This document shows positions 34,089-43,204 of a stretch of DNA of 64,000 bases, piece after piece. The notes beneath the pieces were generated by a model. That model saw nothing but the letters and a program-made list of their open reading frames with translations. It was not told the DNA's origin and made no database searches. Location: contig CAYPIU010000004.1 of assembly GCA_964410915.1 (NCBI GenBank), positions 1 to 64,000 on the forward strand. Direction: 5' to 3'. Each line of letters opens with the position of its first letter. Within the stretch, counting starts at the first letter, position 1. The position numbers and the translations under genes were made by a program. The DNA is from CAZFJG01 sp964410915. Its GTDB lineage: Bacteria > Synergistota > Synergistia > Synergistales > JAFGMB01.

Positions 34089-35189
34089 TTAAAGAGAGAT
34101 AAACTCACGGCTGAGAGAATCAGTTAACCTGACAGATCCATTTTCAGTTATGAGATAATCATCCTCGATCCTCACTCCGCCAAGATCCTGAATATATATA
34201 CCTGGTTCAACTGTAACGATATCTCCCGGCTGAAGTATATCCTCAGAAGAATGAGAAAGCCGTGGTTTTTCATGGACTTCCAGTCCTATACCATGGCCAA
34301 GTCCATGATTAAAATTATCTCCATACCCCCATGAGGATATCAGATCTCTTGCTATAGCATCTATACTCCGGCATTCCCTGCCTGGTTTAAGAGCCTCCGC
34401 AGCAGCCAGATGAGCTTCAAGTACTACCTTGTGTAACTCAGCAAACTTTTTATCCGGCTCCCCAATGACAAAGTTTCTTGTTATATCAGAAATATAGCCA
34501 TTGTATGTAGCCCCGAAATCTACTGTCACCCAATCGCCTTTTCCAATCTTTTTCTGCGTAGGGACACCATGAGGCAGGGAGGTCCTTGAACCTGAGACTA
34601 CCACAAAACCGTGACCGGGCCACCCACATTCTGCGCCAAAGTCCCTGACATTAAATTCAAGGAGATTTGCGAATTTAACTTCTTCCATTCCGGCATAAGT
34701 CTCTTCAATTGTCTTTTTGAAGGCTTGAGAAGCTATATCTGCCGCCTTTTTCACAAGGCCTGTTTCTTCAGGATCTTTTTTCCGGCGAAGAGAAGGTACT
34801 ACACCGGAAAGGTCACGCCATTCAAGGTGCAGGCCCTCTATTTTTCTGAAGAAAGCTGTAAACATCCTGTCAGCTTCAAATCCCGCGCTTCGAAGAGAAA
34901 GTTCCGATATCAGATCCATAACAGCTTTGGACATGGACCTTTTACCCTGGTCGATCAGTGTAAAAGGTGTTTCCGCCTTTGCCTGTTCGAGATATCTGCC
35001 ATCAGTAATAATATACTCGTTCTCTGAAGTTATAAGGATAGAACAGCTGCTTCCGCGAAAACCCGAAATATAAAAAATATTTTCCCAGTTAAAACCTTCA
35101 TTAACTGTCATTAGAAAAGAGTCTGTACCATATTCAGACATTTTTTGCCTTAATAGATCGATCCTTGAAAATATTCTATTAAAGTTCAT
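34089..35189 (-). CDS. Xaa-Pro aminopeptidase (M24 family)
   Basis: Metallopeptidase that removes residues N-terminal to proline or a related dipeptidase. The 366-residue protein has the N-terminal creatinase-like domain (about 1-125) and the pita-bread catalytic domain. The five metal ligands are visible: Asp in VDFGAT, Asp in SDITRN, His in GLGHGIGLEVHE, Glu in TVEPGIYI and Glu in RIEDDY. The spacing matches aminopeptidase P-type enzymes. It follows the HypE-fold gene by 24 nt and fits a peptide- and amino-acid-using lifestyle. Confidence 0.94.
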   Translation of the reverse strand: MNFNRIFSRIDLLRQKMSEYGTDSFLMTVNEGFNWENIFYISGFRGSSCSILITSENEYIITDGRYLEQAKAETPFTLIDQGKRSMSKAVMDLISELSLRSAGFEADRMFTAFFRKIEGLHLEWRDLSGVVPSLRRKKDPEETGLVKKAADIASQAFKKTIEETYAGMEEVKFANLLEFNVRDFGAECGWPGHGFVVVSGSRTSLPHGVPTQKKIGKGDWVTVDFGATYNGYISDITRNFVIGEPDKKFAELHKVVLEAHLAAAEALKPGRECRSIDAIARDLISSWGYGDNFNHGLGHGIGLEVHEKPRLSHSSEDILQPGDIVTVEPGIYIQDLGGVRIEDDYLITENGSVRLTDSLSREFISL

Positions 35190-35213
35190 ATGAAATTACC
35201 CCCTGGTGCAACA

Positions 35214-36197
35214 TTAAAGGTCAAGGACCCTCCATAATTCTTCCTGTGTCGAGATCTCAATGTTACCCTTTCCCTTAACCATATGGCCAATTACAGAAGC
35301 CTGGATATTCTCATGTGCCAGCCTTGAAAGCGCTTCCTCTGACCGGGAAGGTTCAAGAACAGCCACAAGTACTCCTGAAGATATCATGTGGCTATGATCA
35401 AAACCAAGGTTGATCGAGGCTTTACGTGTAATATCGTGGATCGGAATATCACCGGGATCAATATGTACACCAAAACCGCTTAATTCAGCGATCTCCGATA
35501 TGCCCCCGATGATACCACCCTCAGTAGGATCATGCATGAACTTTGCAATATCCCTCAGTAACTTTGATTCCCTGTATATTGAGAGTGATCTTGACCACCC
35601 CGTGACTTCTGATATTTCTTCAGGGGAAAGGAAGCTTCTGAAAAGGTCCGGCCGATCATTTGCCAGGATCGACATCCCCTCAAGACCAGCATGCTTGGTC
35701 ATCAGAATGAGGTCACCTGAAGATATATCGCTGGCGGAGTAATTATATGAAGATATACCCATCATAGTTCCTGAAAGCACTGGGTGCTCATATCTGTCGG
35801 TAATCTCCGTATGGCCTCCGATAATGGATATATTCATTTCCCTGCAGGCTGAATCTATCTCTTTCATTGTTCTTTCTACAAATTCTATTCCCATGTTCCT
35901 CGGGCAAAGCAGGGTTACAGTGAAATATGCAGGATCTGCCCCCTTGCATGCAACATCATTAACATTAATATTCACAAGAAGTCTTCCAGAATTTATTGAG
36001 GCCCCTACAACAGGATCAGATGCTACAACAAGAAATCCCCTTATATCTGAAAGATCGATAACTGCTGCATCTTCACCTATTCCAGGTCCTACAAGAACCT
36101 CCGAACGATTTATTCCAGCCATGGATAATACCTGGCTTTTCAGAATACCGGGTGGCAGTTTACCAACCGGAAGCAGGTCCCGGTTCTCATTTTTCAA
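35214..36197 (-). CDS. HypE/PurM-fold (AIR synthase-related) protein
   Basis: A 327-residue member of the AIR synthase (PurM/HypE/ThiL/SelD) superfamily. It shows GPGIGEDAAVIDL near the start, NVNDVACKGADP, the GGHTEITDR segment and the ATP-related HDPTEGGIIGG. It lacks the C-terminal Cys that HypE uses for cyanide synthesis, so it is not a second HypE; its substrate is unknown. I chose TTG at 36197 since AAGGGG lies 9 nt before it and the queH stop is just upstream; in-frame ATG 36230 would overlap queH. It sits between queH and the aminopeptidase gene on one strand. Confidence 0.83.
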   Translation of the reverse strand: MKNENRDLLPVGKLPPGILKSQVLSMAGINRSEVLVGPGIGEDAAVIDLSDIRGFLVVASDPVVGASINSGRLLVNINVNDVACKGADPAYFTVTLLCPRNMGIEFVERTMKEIDSACREMNISIIGGHTEITDRYEHPVLSGTMMGISSYNYSASDISSGDLILMTKHAGLEGMSILANDRPDLFRSFLSPEEISEVTGWSRSLSIYRESKLLRDIAKFMHDPTEGGIIGGISEIAELSGFGVHIDPGDIPIHDITRKASINLGFDHSHMISSGVLVAVLEPSRSEEALSRLAHENIQASVIGHMVKGKGNIEISTQEELWRVLDL

Positions 36198-36202
36198 CGT
36201 TT

Positions 36203-36745
36203 TCAACCCCTTCTGATACTGTAAATACATCCGCAATAATTCTGTCTGTAAAGCTCCAGTTCCCTGCTTTTAGCTACAGATCGAACAAAACCATTATCCT
36301 TTCTCCATATCCTTGGCAACCATTCGATACCATAAGAAGAAGCAGCAGCCTTTCCGATCGTATTAATATGATCAGGATCCTTGTGAGGACTTATTGTCAG
36401 GGTCGTGGTCATAATTCTGTGCCTGTTTAAAGCAGCGCATCTTGCAGCAGCTAAAAGCTGTGCAGAGAAACATATGCTGCATCTCGCACCACCCTCGGGT
36501 TCTGTCGATGTCCGCCTGGTCAGTTCAAGCCATTGCTCCGGCTCATAGGAATTTATTACATAATCTGAATCCAGATGTTCCGCAAGTTTGATAAATGCAT
36601 CTTTTCGTCTTTTATATTCATCAAGGGGATGAATGTTATTACCATAGAAAAAACCCGTAACATTGTAACCCTCATTAATGAGGTCTTCCCATGGCACAGT
36701 AGCATCCGGAGCACAGCAGACATGAAGAAGAATTTTTTCTTTCAT
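36203..36745 (-). CDS. queH: Epoxyqueuosine reductase QueH
   Basis: Last step of queuosine synthesis: reduces epoxyqueuosine in tRNA. The 180-residue protein carries the QueH hallmarks: vicinal Cys in LHVCCAPD near residue 9, FYGNNIHP, the RCSICFSAQL Cys pair near 88, and a late Cys pair in QNYCGC near 170. Together these bind an iron-sulfur cluster. The start ATG is 48 nt after the transketolase gene. QueD and FolE2 of the same pathway are in another locus at 60-61 kb. QueH is used by organisms lacking or adding to QueG. Confidence 0.93.
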   Translation of the reverse strand: MKEKILLHVCCAPDATVPWEDLINEGYNVTGFFYGNNIHPLDEYKRRKDAFIKLAEHLDSDYVINSYEPEQWLELTRRTSTEPEGGARCSICFSAQLLAAARCAALNRHRIMTTTLTISPHKDPDHINTIGKAAASSYGIEWLPRIWRKDNGFVRSVAKSRELELYRQNYCGCIYSIRRG

Positions 36746-36793
36746 TATAAAAACAGCACCCCTTGTACCGATGATCTGATAATATCTTTATTT

Positions 36794-38737
36794 TTAACCT
36801 TTCATCCTTTTTATTCTCTCTACGATATGATCAACAGAAAGACCCATATTATCAAGGACTTCGTCGGATCTACCTGACTGTCCGTAACGGCTCACTCCAA
36901 TAACTTCAATTACTGCCTCTGAACAGTTTTTCCCAAAATAGGAAGCTATAACAGAACCCATTCCTGAAAATTCATTATGGTCTTCGAGAGTAAGGATAAA
37001 ACCGGTTTCAGCTGCATCGGCTAAGGCCTTCTCATCGATCTCAAGAGGACATGCTACATTGTAGACCTTAACGCTGATCCCTTCCCGCTTCAGGATGCTG
37101 GCGGCTTTAATCGCCCTGGGCACCATGCAGCCCATTGCCATAATGGAACCGTCTTCACCATCGCGAAGGAGGTCATATTTCCCATATTCGAACACATAAT
37201 CACCTGTGTAGAATTCTCTGCCTTCCTCATCTGTCAGCACTGGGACCTTGCTGCGTCCCATGGCAATACAAATATTCCCGGCATTACCTGTCATCCATCT
37301 TACAAGACGGTCTGTCTGGTTCGGGTCTGCTGGAACAACAAGTTTCCAGCCGAACATATTACGCATAAGTCCAACATAGTCAATACACTGATGGGTCATC
37401 CCGTCTTCCCCTACATCAAGTCCAACGTGAGTCAGAGCCAGCTTGAGATTAGTCCCGTTTATATCGTTCAATCTCTGCTGGTTGTATACTTCCGAAAGAC
37501 CGAAAACACCGAAATCAGCCCAGAAAGGAATTATTCCACCGAGGGATGACGCACCCGAGCAGGTAGCAACAGAATGTTCCTGAATACCGGCCTCGATAAA
37601 CCACTGGGGACATTTCTGGGCAAATGTAGAAGTTTTTACAGAACCTGCAAGATCACAGTCAAATACTACAAGAGGTGTTCTGTCACCTTTAAGGTAGTTC
37701 AATGATCCGATATCTGCGAGTGCTTTTCCAAAAGCTGATCGATTATCCGTAATTTCATCACCCTTATAGTCAAAAGAAACTCCCGGATCTATATTAATTT
37801 CAAAAGGGTCTATCTTCCTGCCTTCGGGCAGTTTTTCGGAATTTCTCTTTTCAAGATACCTTTCAACATCATTTTCAGCATCTCCAAGATCATTCAAAGC
37901 CCTTTTATAATTGTCACCTGTAGCAGCTTTACCATGATAATCCGGGACACCCTCCATAAAGGTAACACCTTTACCCATAGTAGTGTGACAGAATATAACC
38001 ACAGGTTTATCTTTCGACCTGGCATTTCTCATACATTGATAGATCCCGCTTACAGAATGCCCGTCACACTCCATTACATGCCATCCATCAGCTTCCCATA
38101 GAGCAGAAAGAGCCGCAGGCATAATATCATCGGTCCTTCCTGAGATCTGTATATGGTTCCAATCCAGAAGTACAGTAATATTGTTAAGCTTTTCAGAAAC
38201 AGCCATTCTTCGGGCCTCTGCTATCTGACCCTTTGTCTGTTCTCCATCGCTCCCCAATACGAAAACATGTCCGTCGAATCCCCTGATCTTCTGGCTTAAT
38301 GCATATCCTGTTCCGGCAGAAAGTCCCTGGCCGAGATTTCCGGAACCCCAGTCGATACCAGGAACCTCTCTTTCAACATGTCCCTGGTACGGGCTTCCTG
38401 CCTGCCTGAAGTGAGATATCACATCGTCCGGATCCATAAATCCATAAGATGAAAGAACAGAATATGCACCTGGAGAAGTATGACCATGACTTATTACAAG
38501 AAAATCCCGATCAATGGAATTGCAGTTAAGTGGAGTTATATCTGCAACCCCATACGCGATCAGATACATTTCCATACTTGAGAGGGAACCTGCTGGATGA
38601 CCACTATTGGCAACTGTTGTCATTTTCACTGCCATAGAACGGCATTCGGCCGCTTGCTTTTGAAGGATTTCCACATCTCGTACGGAAAGATCATCCATGG
38701 GAAATCCCTTAATATTTACCTGTCGAGAAAGATCCAT
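36794..38737 (-). CDS. Transketolase
   Basis: ThDP enzyme moving two-carbon units in the pentose phosphate pathway. One 647-residue chain holds all three domains: N-terminal with SGHPAGSLSS and the SHGHTSPGAYS segment, the ThDP-Mg motif GSDGEQTKGQ ending in LDWNHIQ, the pyrimidine domain with IEAGIQEHSVATCSGAS near residue 375, and a C-terminal domain with LTLEDHNEFSGMGS. The ThDP site deviates from the usual GDGCLMEG, so it is a divergent member. AGGAG precedes the ATG. It is preceded by a 310-bp spacer with a 22-bp palindrome and followed closely by queH. Confidence 0.92.
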   Translation of the reverse strand: MDLSRQVNIKGFPMDDLSVRDVEILQKQAAECRSMAVKMTTVANSGHPAGSLSSMEMYLIAYGVADITPLNCNSIDRDFLVISHGHTSPGAYSVLSSYGFMDPDDVISHFRQAGSPYQGHVEREVPGIDWGSGNLGQGLSAGTGYALSQKIRGFDGHVFVLGSDGEQTKGQIAEARRMAVSEKLNNITVLLDWNHIQISGRTDDIMPAALSALWEADGWHVMECDGHSVSGIYQCMRNARSKDKPVVIFCHTTMGKGVTFMEGVPDYHGKAATGDNYKRALNDLGDAENDVERYLEKRNSEKLPEGRKIDPFEINIDPGVSFDYKGDEITDNRSAFGKALADIGSLNYLKGDRTPLVVFDCDLAGSVKTSTFAQKCPQWFIEAGIQEHSVATCSGASSLGGIIPFWADFGVFGLSEVYNQQRLNDINGTNLKLALTHVGLDVGEDGMTHQCIDYVGLMRNMFGWKLVVPADPNQTDRLVRWMTGNAGNICIAMGRSKVPVLTDEEGREFYTGDYVFEYGKYDLLRDGEDGSIMAMGCMVPRAIKAASILKREGISVKVYNVACPLEIDEKALADAAETGFILTLEDHNEFSGMGSVIASYFGKNCSEAVIEVIGVSRYGQSGRSDEVLDNMGLSVDHIVERIKRMKG

Positions 38738-39048
38738 TACAATTTTCTCCTTTCTGTTAACCTCCGAACAGCATTTTTATTCTCTGAGCAATAATATACG
38801 TAACATGAAACTTTTTAAAGTAGCTTTGAATTAAATATTTCATGACAGAATTTTGCGAAATAGAGAAACGAAAAAGATCAAAATATTTTGATCTTAGAAG
38901 ACGAACATGGAACAGTTTCCTTAACTTTAATCACAGATCCACTGAATTAATATTTCAGTATAAACTGTTCAGAATATATTTCTGACATTCAGACGCTGAC
39001 GTAACCAATTGCGAAATGCCATATTTCCATAAAAGAACATGTGAATCC
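38738..39048. promoter_or_regulatory. Intergenic region upstream of transketolase
   Basis: AT-rich spacer with no visible gene. It contains a perfect 22-bp palindrome AAGATCAAAATATTTTGATCTT at 38874-38895, a possible operator. A weak promoter-like pair (TTTAAA, 17 bp, TATTAT, minus strand, around 38790-38820) could serve transketolase. Nothing else is recognised. Confidence 0.35.
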
Positions 39049-39094
39049 AGAAAACATTTATGGGCGGCTTTCAAGCCGCCCATAAATGTTTTCT
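39049..39094. terminator. Palindromic terminator downstream of alr
   Basis: Arms of 22 bp are exact reverse complements around a two-base centre (AGAAAACATTTATGGGCGGC and its complement). It lies 15 nt after the alr stop. TGTTTTCT at the 3' side acts as a modest T tract in both directions. Confidence 0.8.
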
Positions 39095-39109
39095 ACAGGT
39101 TAAAAAGGA

Positions 39110-40231
39110 TCATAGATCAATATATACTCTTGGAACTCTTTTTAGAAAACTTATCGGGATCTCGTAGTTAATGGTTCCTCTGAGGGATGCCATTTCTTCC
39201 GGGGTTATAACCTCTTTCCCCTGTTTGCCCAGTATCACTACTTCATCTCCAATCTTAACGTCAGGAATATCTGTTACATCTACCATTGTCTGATCCATAC
39301 AGATATTTCCTACTACCGGGGCTCTTTTGCCGTGAATAAGAACATCAATCTTCATTGAATATGCCCTGGTGTATCCATCTGCATAACCAATGGGAAGGAT
39401 CGCGATCTTCTCATCCCCCCTGGTCATATACCTTAATCCATAACCAATACCGGAATTTGAAGGAAGTTCTCTCACCAGGGATACTTCCGATTTAACTTCA
39501 AAGGTCTGTTTAAGATCCAGAGGCCTTATACACTCTCCCGAGGGCCACATCCCGTAAAGGATAATACCGGGACGTACAGCATCCAGGAACTTTTCAGGAG
39601 AATGCAGGGTACCTCCACTGTTGCACACATGTCTCAAGGGTATACGAATACCTTTTTTCTCAAGAAAGTTCAATACATTAACATATTTTTTAAATTGAGA
39701 CTCTGTATAATCAAGTCTTTTTTCATCAGCAACTGCAAAATGAGTGAACATACCCTCAAGCTGCAATCCGGGCAAAGAAAGTATTTCATCTATAACTTCA
39801 GGAACTTCTTCCGGGAGAAAACCGATCCTTCCCATTCCCGTATCTATCTTGAGATGGACAAGTGCAGTACTACCCTGTCTGACGGCTTCCCTGCTTATTT
39901 CACGGGCAAATTCCAGATCGGTCAGAGCAGCTGTAATTCCATTTTTGACATATTCGCCAGCTACACTGTATGGAGAGGGGCCAAGTACAAGAACAGGTTC
40001 ATTAATACCAGCTTCGCGAAGTTCCAGTGCTTCATCAGGAATAGCAACTGCAAATCTCTGGCAACCTTCATCAATAAGGGTTTCAGCAACAGTAACTACT
40101 CCATGTCCGTATGCATCTGCCTTAACCACGGCCATAAGTTGAGATCGATTACCGACATGTTCTCTTATAGCCCGGAAATTATGCCTGAGATTCCCAAGGT
40201 TTATCTCCATCCTCGTTGCTCGATAAGTCAT
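39110..40231 (-). CDS. alr: Alanine racemase
   Basis: PLP enzyme that makes D-alanine for peptidoglycan. The 373-residue protein opens with the PLP-Lys motif VVKADAYGHG (Lys near 37), has IDTGMGRIGF near residue 132, and the second catalytic base Tyr in GIGYGLRYM near 265. The MDQTMVDVTD stretch and the C-terminal beta domain are present, so the gene is complete. It ends at a long palindromic terminator and is separated from grdD by a terminator upstream, so it is probably transcribed by itself. Confidence 0.97.
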   Translation of the reverse strand: MTYRATRMEINLGNLRHNFRAIREHVGNRSQLMAVVKADAYGHGVVTVAETLIDEGCQRFAVAIPDEALELREAGINEPVLVLGPSPYSVAGEYVKNGITAALTDLEFAREISREAVRQGSTALVHLKIDTGMGRIGFLPEEVPEVIDEILSLPGLQLEGMFTHFAVADEKRLDYTESQFKKYVNVLNFLEKKGIRIPLRHVCNSGGTLHSPEKFLDAVRPGIILYGMWPSGECIRPLDLKQTFEVKSEVSLVRELPSNSGIGYGLRYMTRGDEKIAILPIGYADGYTRAYSMKIDVLIHGKRAPVVGNICMDQTMVDVTDIPDVKIGDEVVILGKQGKEVITPEEMASLRGTINYEIPISFLKRVPRVYIDL

Positions 40232-40382
40232 ATAAAAATCCCCCCTGTTTTTAATTCAAGTTCAAGACCAACATTAATAGTATCCTGCAACTATATAATA
40301 TCTGCAAGACTGACGAACAGGAAGCAGCCAACACAAATGGAATTGAAGTGAAGAATAAATAGTGTGGAACTGAAAAATTAGC

Positions 40383-40406
40383 GCTGCAGCACATATGTGC
40401 TGCAGC
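40383..40406 (-). terminator. Terminator of the grd operon
   Basis: GCTGCAGCACAT and ATGTGCTGCAGC form a perfect 24-bp palindrome. On the minus strand it is followed by GCTAATTTTTC, a fair T tract, 14 nt beyond the grdD stop. Confidence 0.75.
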
Positions 40407-40420
40407 ATTAATGAAGGGGT

Positions 40421-41575
40421 CTAAAGATAATTGCTCTCCTTGAGGATATCCATGCCTTTTTCTGCGAAACGTGAGGGCAGTTTTACAACTGGGCCAGTAC
40501 AACCCATAGCTGATTCAGCATAGATACCGGCTTTCCAGAGTTCACGAACGGCATCCTCAATATCAAGAACATCTACTCCGTGAAGTTCTTCGTCTGTAGG
40601 TTCAGATGGAGGAACCTCAACTTCCTCAGTCTCAACAACTGATACCTTTGGCTGAAGGGAAGCGATTATATCGTCAAGTCCTGCAGCCCTGGCTTTTTTC
40701 ATTTCCTGTGCAACTATTCCGGGCAGATCTCCCTTTGCAGCCGCAGCATTATAGGCTATAGCGTTCGCAATAACGGGGGCTCCTGAAGCCCTTGATATTA
40801 TTGAGATAACGTGAGGCCATCCTTCCCCTGCTGACGGGCCATATCCCCAACCCATGGATTCATATGAACCACCAGTGGTAAAGGAAGAAAACATTTTCAG
40901 CATTACGTTACCGGTAAGGGTATCGTTCACACAGACATCAACAGCACCTGCAAGAATGTCATTGCCTCTGAGAACAGCACCTCCGTCTTTTCTAATGCTT
41001 TGGCCAAAGGTTATATCGTAACCTTTCTCTTTAAGCTGCCCAAGAGCACGGTACACGGGATGAGCACCCTCAATGTTAAGTATGCCAACGCTGGGGTTCT
41101 TTTTCCCTATTGCCTTTGCCACTGATATTCCGTAAATGGCATTTTTCAACATTGCTTCAGTTCTTAAAACTGCAGAAGTACCTGTAGATGAGGCTATTAT
41201 CATATCTTTCCCTTTTGCGGGCGTAACTACGCGTCCAATTGTAGTAACACCCATGGGGAAAGGGTAATGAAGCGCAACAGCTCCCTGGATAACACCGTCC
41301 TTTAAGGCTTTTTCCATGGCTGCAGCTATATCTGCATCACAATCCTCAGTTTCTATCCATTCGAGATCTTCATACCCTTCGGATCGGGGGCCGATCATAA
41401 CTACTTTGATACCGGAGTATGTTTCCTGGGCAAGTAAGCCGCCTTTTGCAAGTTCTTCTTTTCCAAGTTCACTTCCGCCTGCCATCAATCCAATGGATAT
41501 TCTTGGTCCACCAGTGGAAGCGGCTTCAATTATCTCAGAAAGGGCTTCACCTACTATTCTTTTATTGTGAGTCAT
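40421..41575 (-). CDS. grdD: Glycine reductase complex protein C, subunit GrdD
   Basis: Subunit of protein C, which releases acetyl phosphate from the acetyl-selenoprotein intermediate. The 384-residue protein matches the family in length and shows IGLMAGGSELGKEE near the start, a central FGQSIRKDGGAVLRGNDI region, and the C-terminal AMGCTGPVV with the Cys thought to carry the acetyl group. It shares fold with phosphate acyltransferases (PlsX-like). It is the last gene of the operon, 13 nt after grdC. The acetyl phosphate formed can yield ATP through acetate kinase. Confidence 0.95.
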   Translation of the reverse strand: MTHNKRIVGEALSEIIEAASTGGPRISIGLMAGGSELGKEELAKGGLLAQETYSGIKVVMIGPRSEGYEDLEWIETEDCDADIAAAMEKALKDGVIQGAVALHYPFPMGVTTIGRVVTPAKGKDMIIASSTGTSAVLRTEAMLKNAIYGISVAKAIGKKNPSVGILNIEGAHPVYRALGQLKEKGYDITFGQSIRKDGGAVLRGNDILAGAVDVCVNDTLTGNVMLKMFSSFTTGGSYESMGWGYGPSAGEGWPHVISIISRASGAPVIANAIAYNAAAAKGDLPGIVAQEMKKARAAGLDDIIASLQPKVSVVETEEVEVPPSEPTDEELHGVDVLDIEDAVRELWKAGIYAESAMGCTGPVVKLPSRFAEKGMDILKESNYL

Positions 41576-41588
41576 TTAAAATCACCAC

Positions 41589-43124
41589 TCAGTCCTTCTG
41601 GAGAGAGTCTCTTATGTCGCCAAGAGCCTCCAGGATCAGCTGCTTGACATCATCTTTGCTTAATGCAGCCTGGGATCCTTTACCTTCACTCTTTTCTATG
41701 AGAAATGACGCACCGTCAGAAAGGTTAGTGAGCCTGGCAAGGAAAAGACTTCCCTTCCCAATTATCATGGCCCTTGTCATTTTATCTTCCTTGATAGCAT
41801 CGCAGGCATGACCAACGAAGGGTACACCCGAAGGAATATGCCCCTGGGTATGAGCAAAACCGGTAAGACCTTTCTCCTTGACAAATTCCATCATTTCTTT
41901 TTTCTCAAGCTGCTTTTTCATAACTGCAAGTGCAGCTATCATCTTGGCATTTGCAAGGGGGACATTTCCTGCTCCAGCAGGCAATGTAATTTCAGGAGTA
42001 TGCAGCTCTGCTGCATACTTGTCCACATCGTTGAATGAAAGTCCTCTTTTCTCCAGAGGATCCCATACAAGGGAACTTGTTATTGCCTGCGGGGACGATC
42101 CTGTACCAACAGTATGCTTTCCAAGAGCATCAAGACGCATCACAGGGCATGTACCATCATCTGGCTGAAGAAGAACTGCAAAACTGCCGAGACAGTCTTC
42201 AAGAGCCGGCATTTCCTTTTTAACATGGTCACGGGCATTCATATAAAGTTTGGGTATTGCACCGCCAGCAACGACCAGACAATTTTTCCTTGCACCACCA
42301 GCGACCTGGGAAGCCGCTGCTATCATTGCGTTAACAGGACCGGCACAGAAACCTCTTACATCACAGCCGCTGGCATTCACAAGACCAGCTATTTCTGCAA
42401 TTGCTTTTGCGAAGTTGCCCCCGGCTCGCTGGTTCATATCTCCAGCACCCTCTTCAGAACACTCAATAACAAAATCTATCTCTGAAGGATCTATGGAATT
42501 ATTTTTGAGAAGATGCAGGACTGAAAGAACTGCACCAGCCTTGGATGCCAGATTTTCAAGAAGCACATAAGGGAAAAGACAATCGTCCAATTCATGTCCA
42601 CTTCTTGCACATCCGACCACTTTCCCTCCGATGTAGAGGGGCAAGGCCTTGTGCTCTTTTATCTCTTTCTCGATATCTCCCGGTTCGTGTCCCTCTTCCA
42701 GTCTTCCCAAAAGATTTTCATCAATGACTGGATGATCGTTAAGTTTCACTCTGACCGCTGAAGCAAATGCTTTTTCAAGCCAGATAATGTCAAAAACATC
42801 GGATATATCTAAAAAACCAAGGAATTCATCCTCGGGCATTATTTCTCCGTATTTTCCATATCTCTGCGCACCATCTATTCTGTTCTCATACCATGGCTGA
42901 GCCTGATCTTCATACTTATCAAGTGATAAACCACCAATATAAACCTGATTGGGAGCATAATCTTTTGCTTCAGTATATGACTGAACATGTTCAGGCAACT
43001 TCTTCAGGAAATCAGTTTCTCCTTTTGTCAATCTTTCAATATGCGGGGTATTTCCATAGTAAAGGGCAAGCTCCGGGGTATGGTTAAGAGTGTATGCGTA
43101 ACCCCTTATTCCAACACTGGACAT
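41589..43124 (-). CDS. grdC: Glycine reductase complex protein C, subunit GrdC
   Basis: The thiolase/KAS III-like subunit of protein C. I chose the ATG at 43124 (MSSVGIRGYAYTLNH), with GAGGAGG upstream; it yields 511 residues, the size known for GrdC, while a TTG at 43175 would place the start inside a GC-rich hairpin. Visible are the HTPELALYYGNTP segment, GDMNQRAGGNFAKAI, and the conserved Cys in VRGFCAGPVN. It follows grdB after 80 nt containing that hairpin, and grdD follows at 13 nt. Confidence 0.95.
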   Translation of the reverse strand: MSSVGIRGYAYTLNHTPELALYYGNTPHIERLTKGETDFLKKLPEHVQSYTEAKDYAPNQVYIGGLSLDKYEDQAQPWYENRIDGAQRYGKYGEIMPEDEFLGFLDISDVFDIIWLEKAFASAVRVKLNDHPVIDENLLGRLEEGHEPGDIEKEIKEHKALPLYIGGKVVGCARSGHELDDCLFPYVLLENLASKAGAVLSVLHLLKNNSIDPSEIDFVIECSEEGAGDMNQRAGGNFAKAIAEIAGLVNASGCDVRGFCAGPVNAMIAAASQVAGGARKNCLVVAGGAIPKLYMNARDHVKKEMPALEDCLGSFAVLLQPDDGTCPVMRLDALGKHTVGTGSSPQAITSSLVWDPLEKRGLSFNDVDKYAAELHTPEITLPAGAGNVPLANAKMIAALAVMKKQLEKKEMMEFVKEKGLTGFAHTQGHIPSGVPFVGHACDAIKEDKMTRAMIIGKGSLFLARLTNLSDGASFLIEKSEGKGSQAALSKDDVKQLILEALGDIRDSLQKD

Positions 43125-43162
43125 TCTCTGGACGACCTCCTCAGAATTATTCAATCTATTGA

Positions 43163-43188
43163 GGGGGCCGGACAACGTCCGGGCCCCC
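43163..43188 (-). promoter_or_regulatory. Intercistronic hairpin between grdB and grdC
   Basis: GGGGGCC-CGGAC and GTCCGGCCCCC pair with a single bulged C around a three-base loop. It lies between the grdB stop and the grdC ribosome site and lacks a T tract. It may act as an RNA stabiliser or partial terminator that sets protein B over protein C; the role is inferred. Confidence 0.6.
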
Positions 43189-43204
43189 TTTGTGTTGCAA
43201 AAAA

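Noticed and set aside
35214..36197. A second HypE
   Set aside because: It has the same PurM fold but lacks the C-terminal Cys needed for cyanide synthesis, and a true HypE lies at 50511-51500.
39602..40351. 249-codon open frame on the plus strand
   Set aside because: It lies antisense to alanine racemase, has no family likeness or ribosome site, and its residue make-up looks like a shadow frame.
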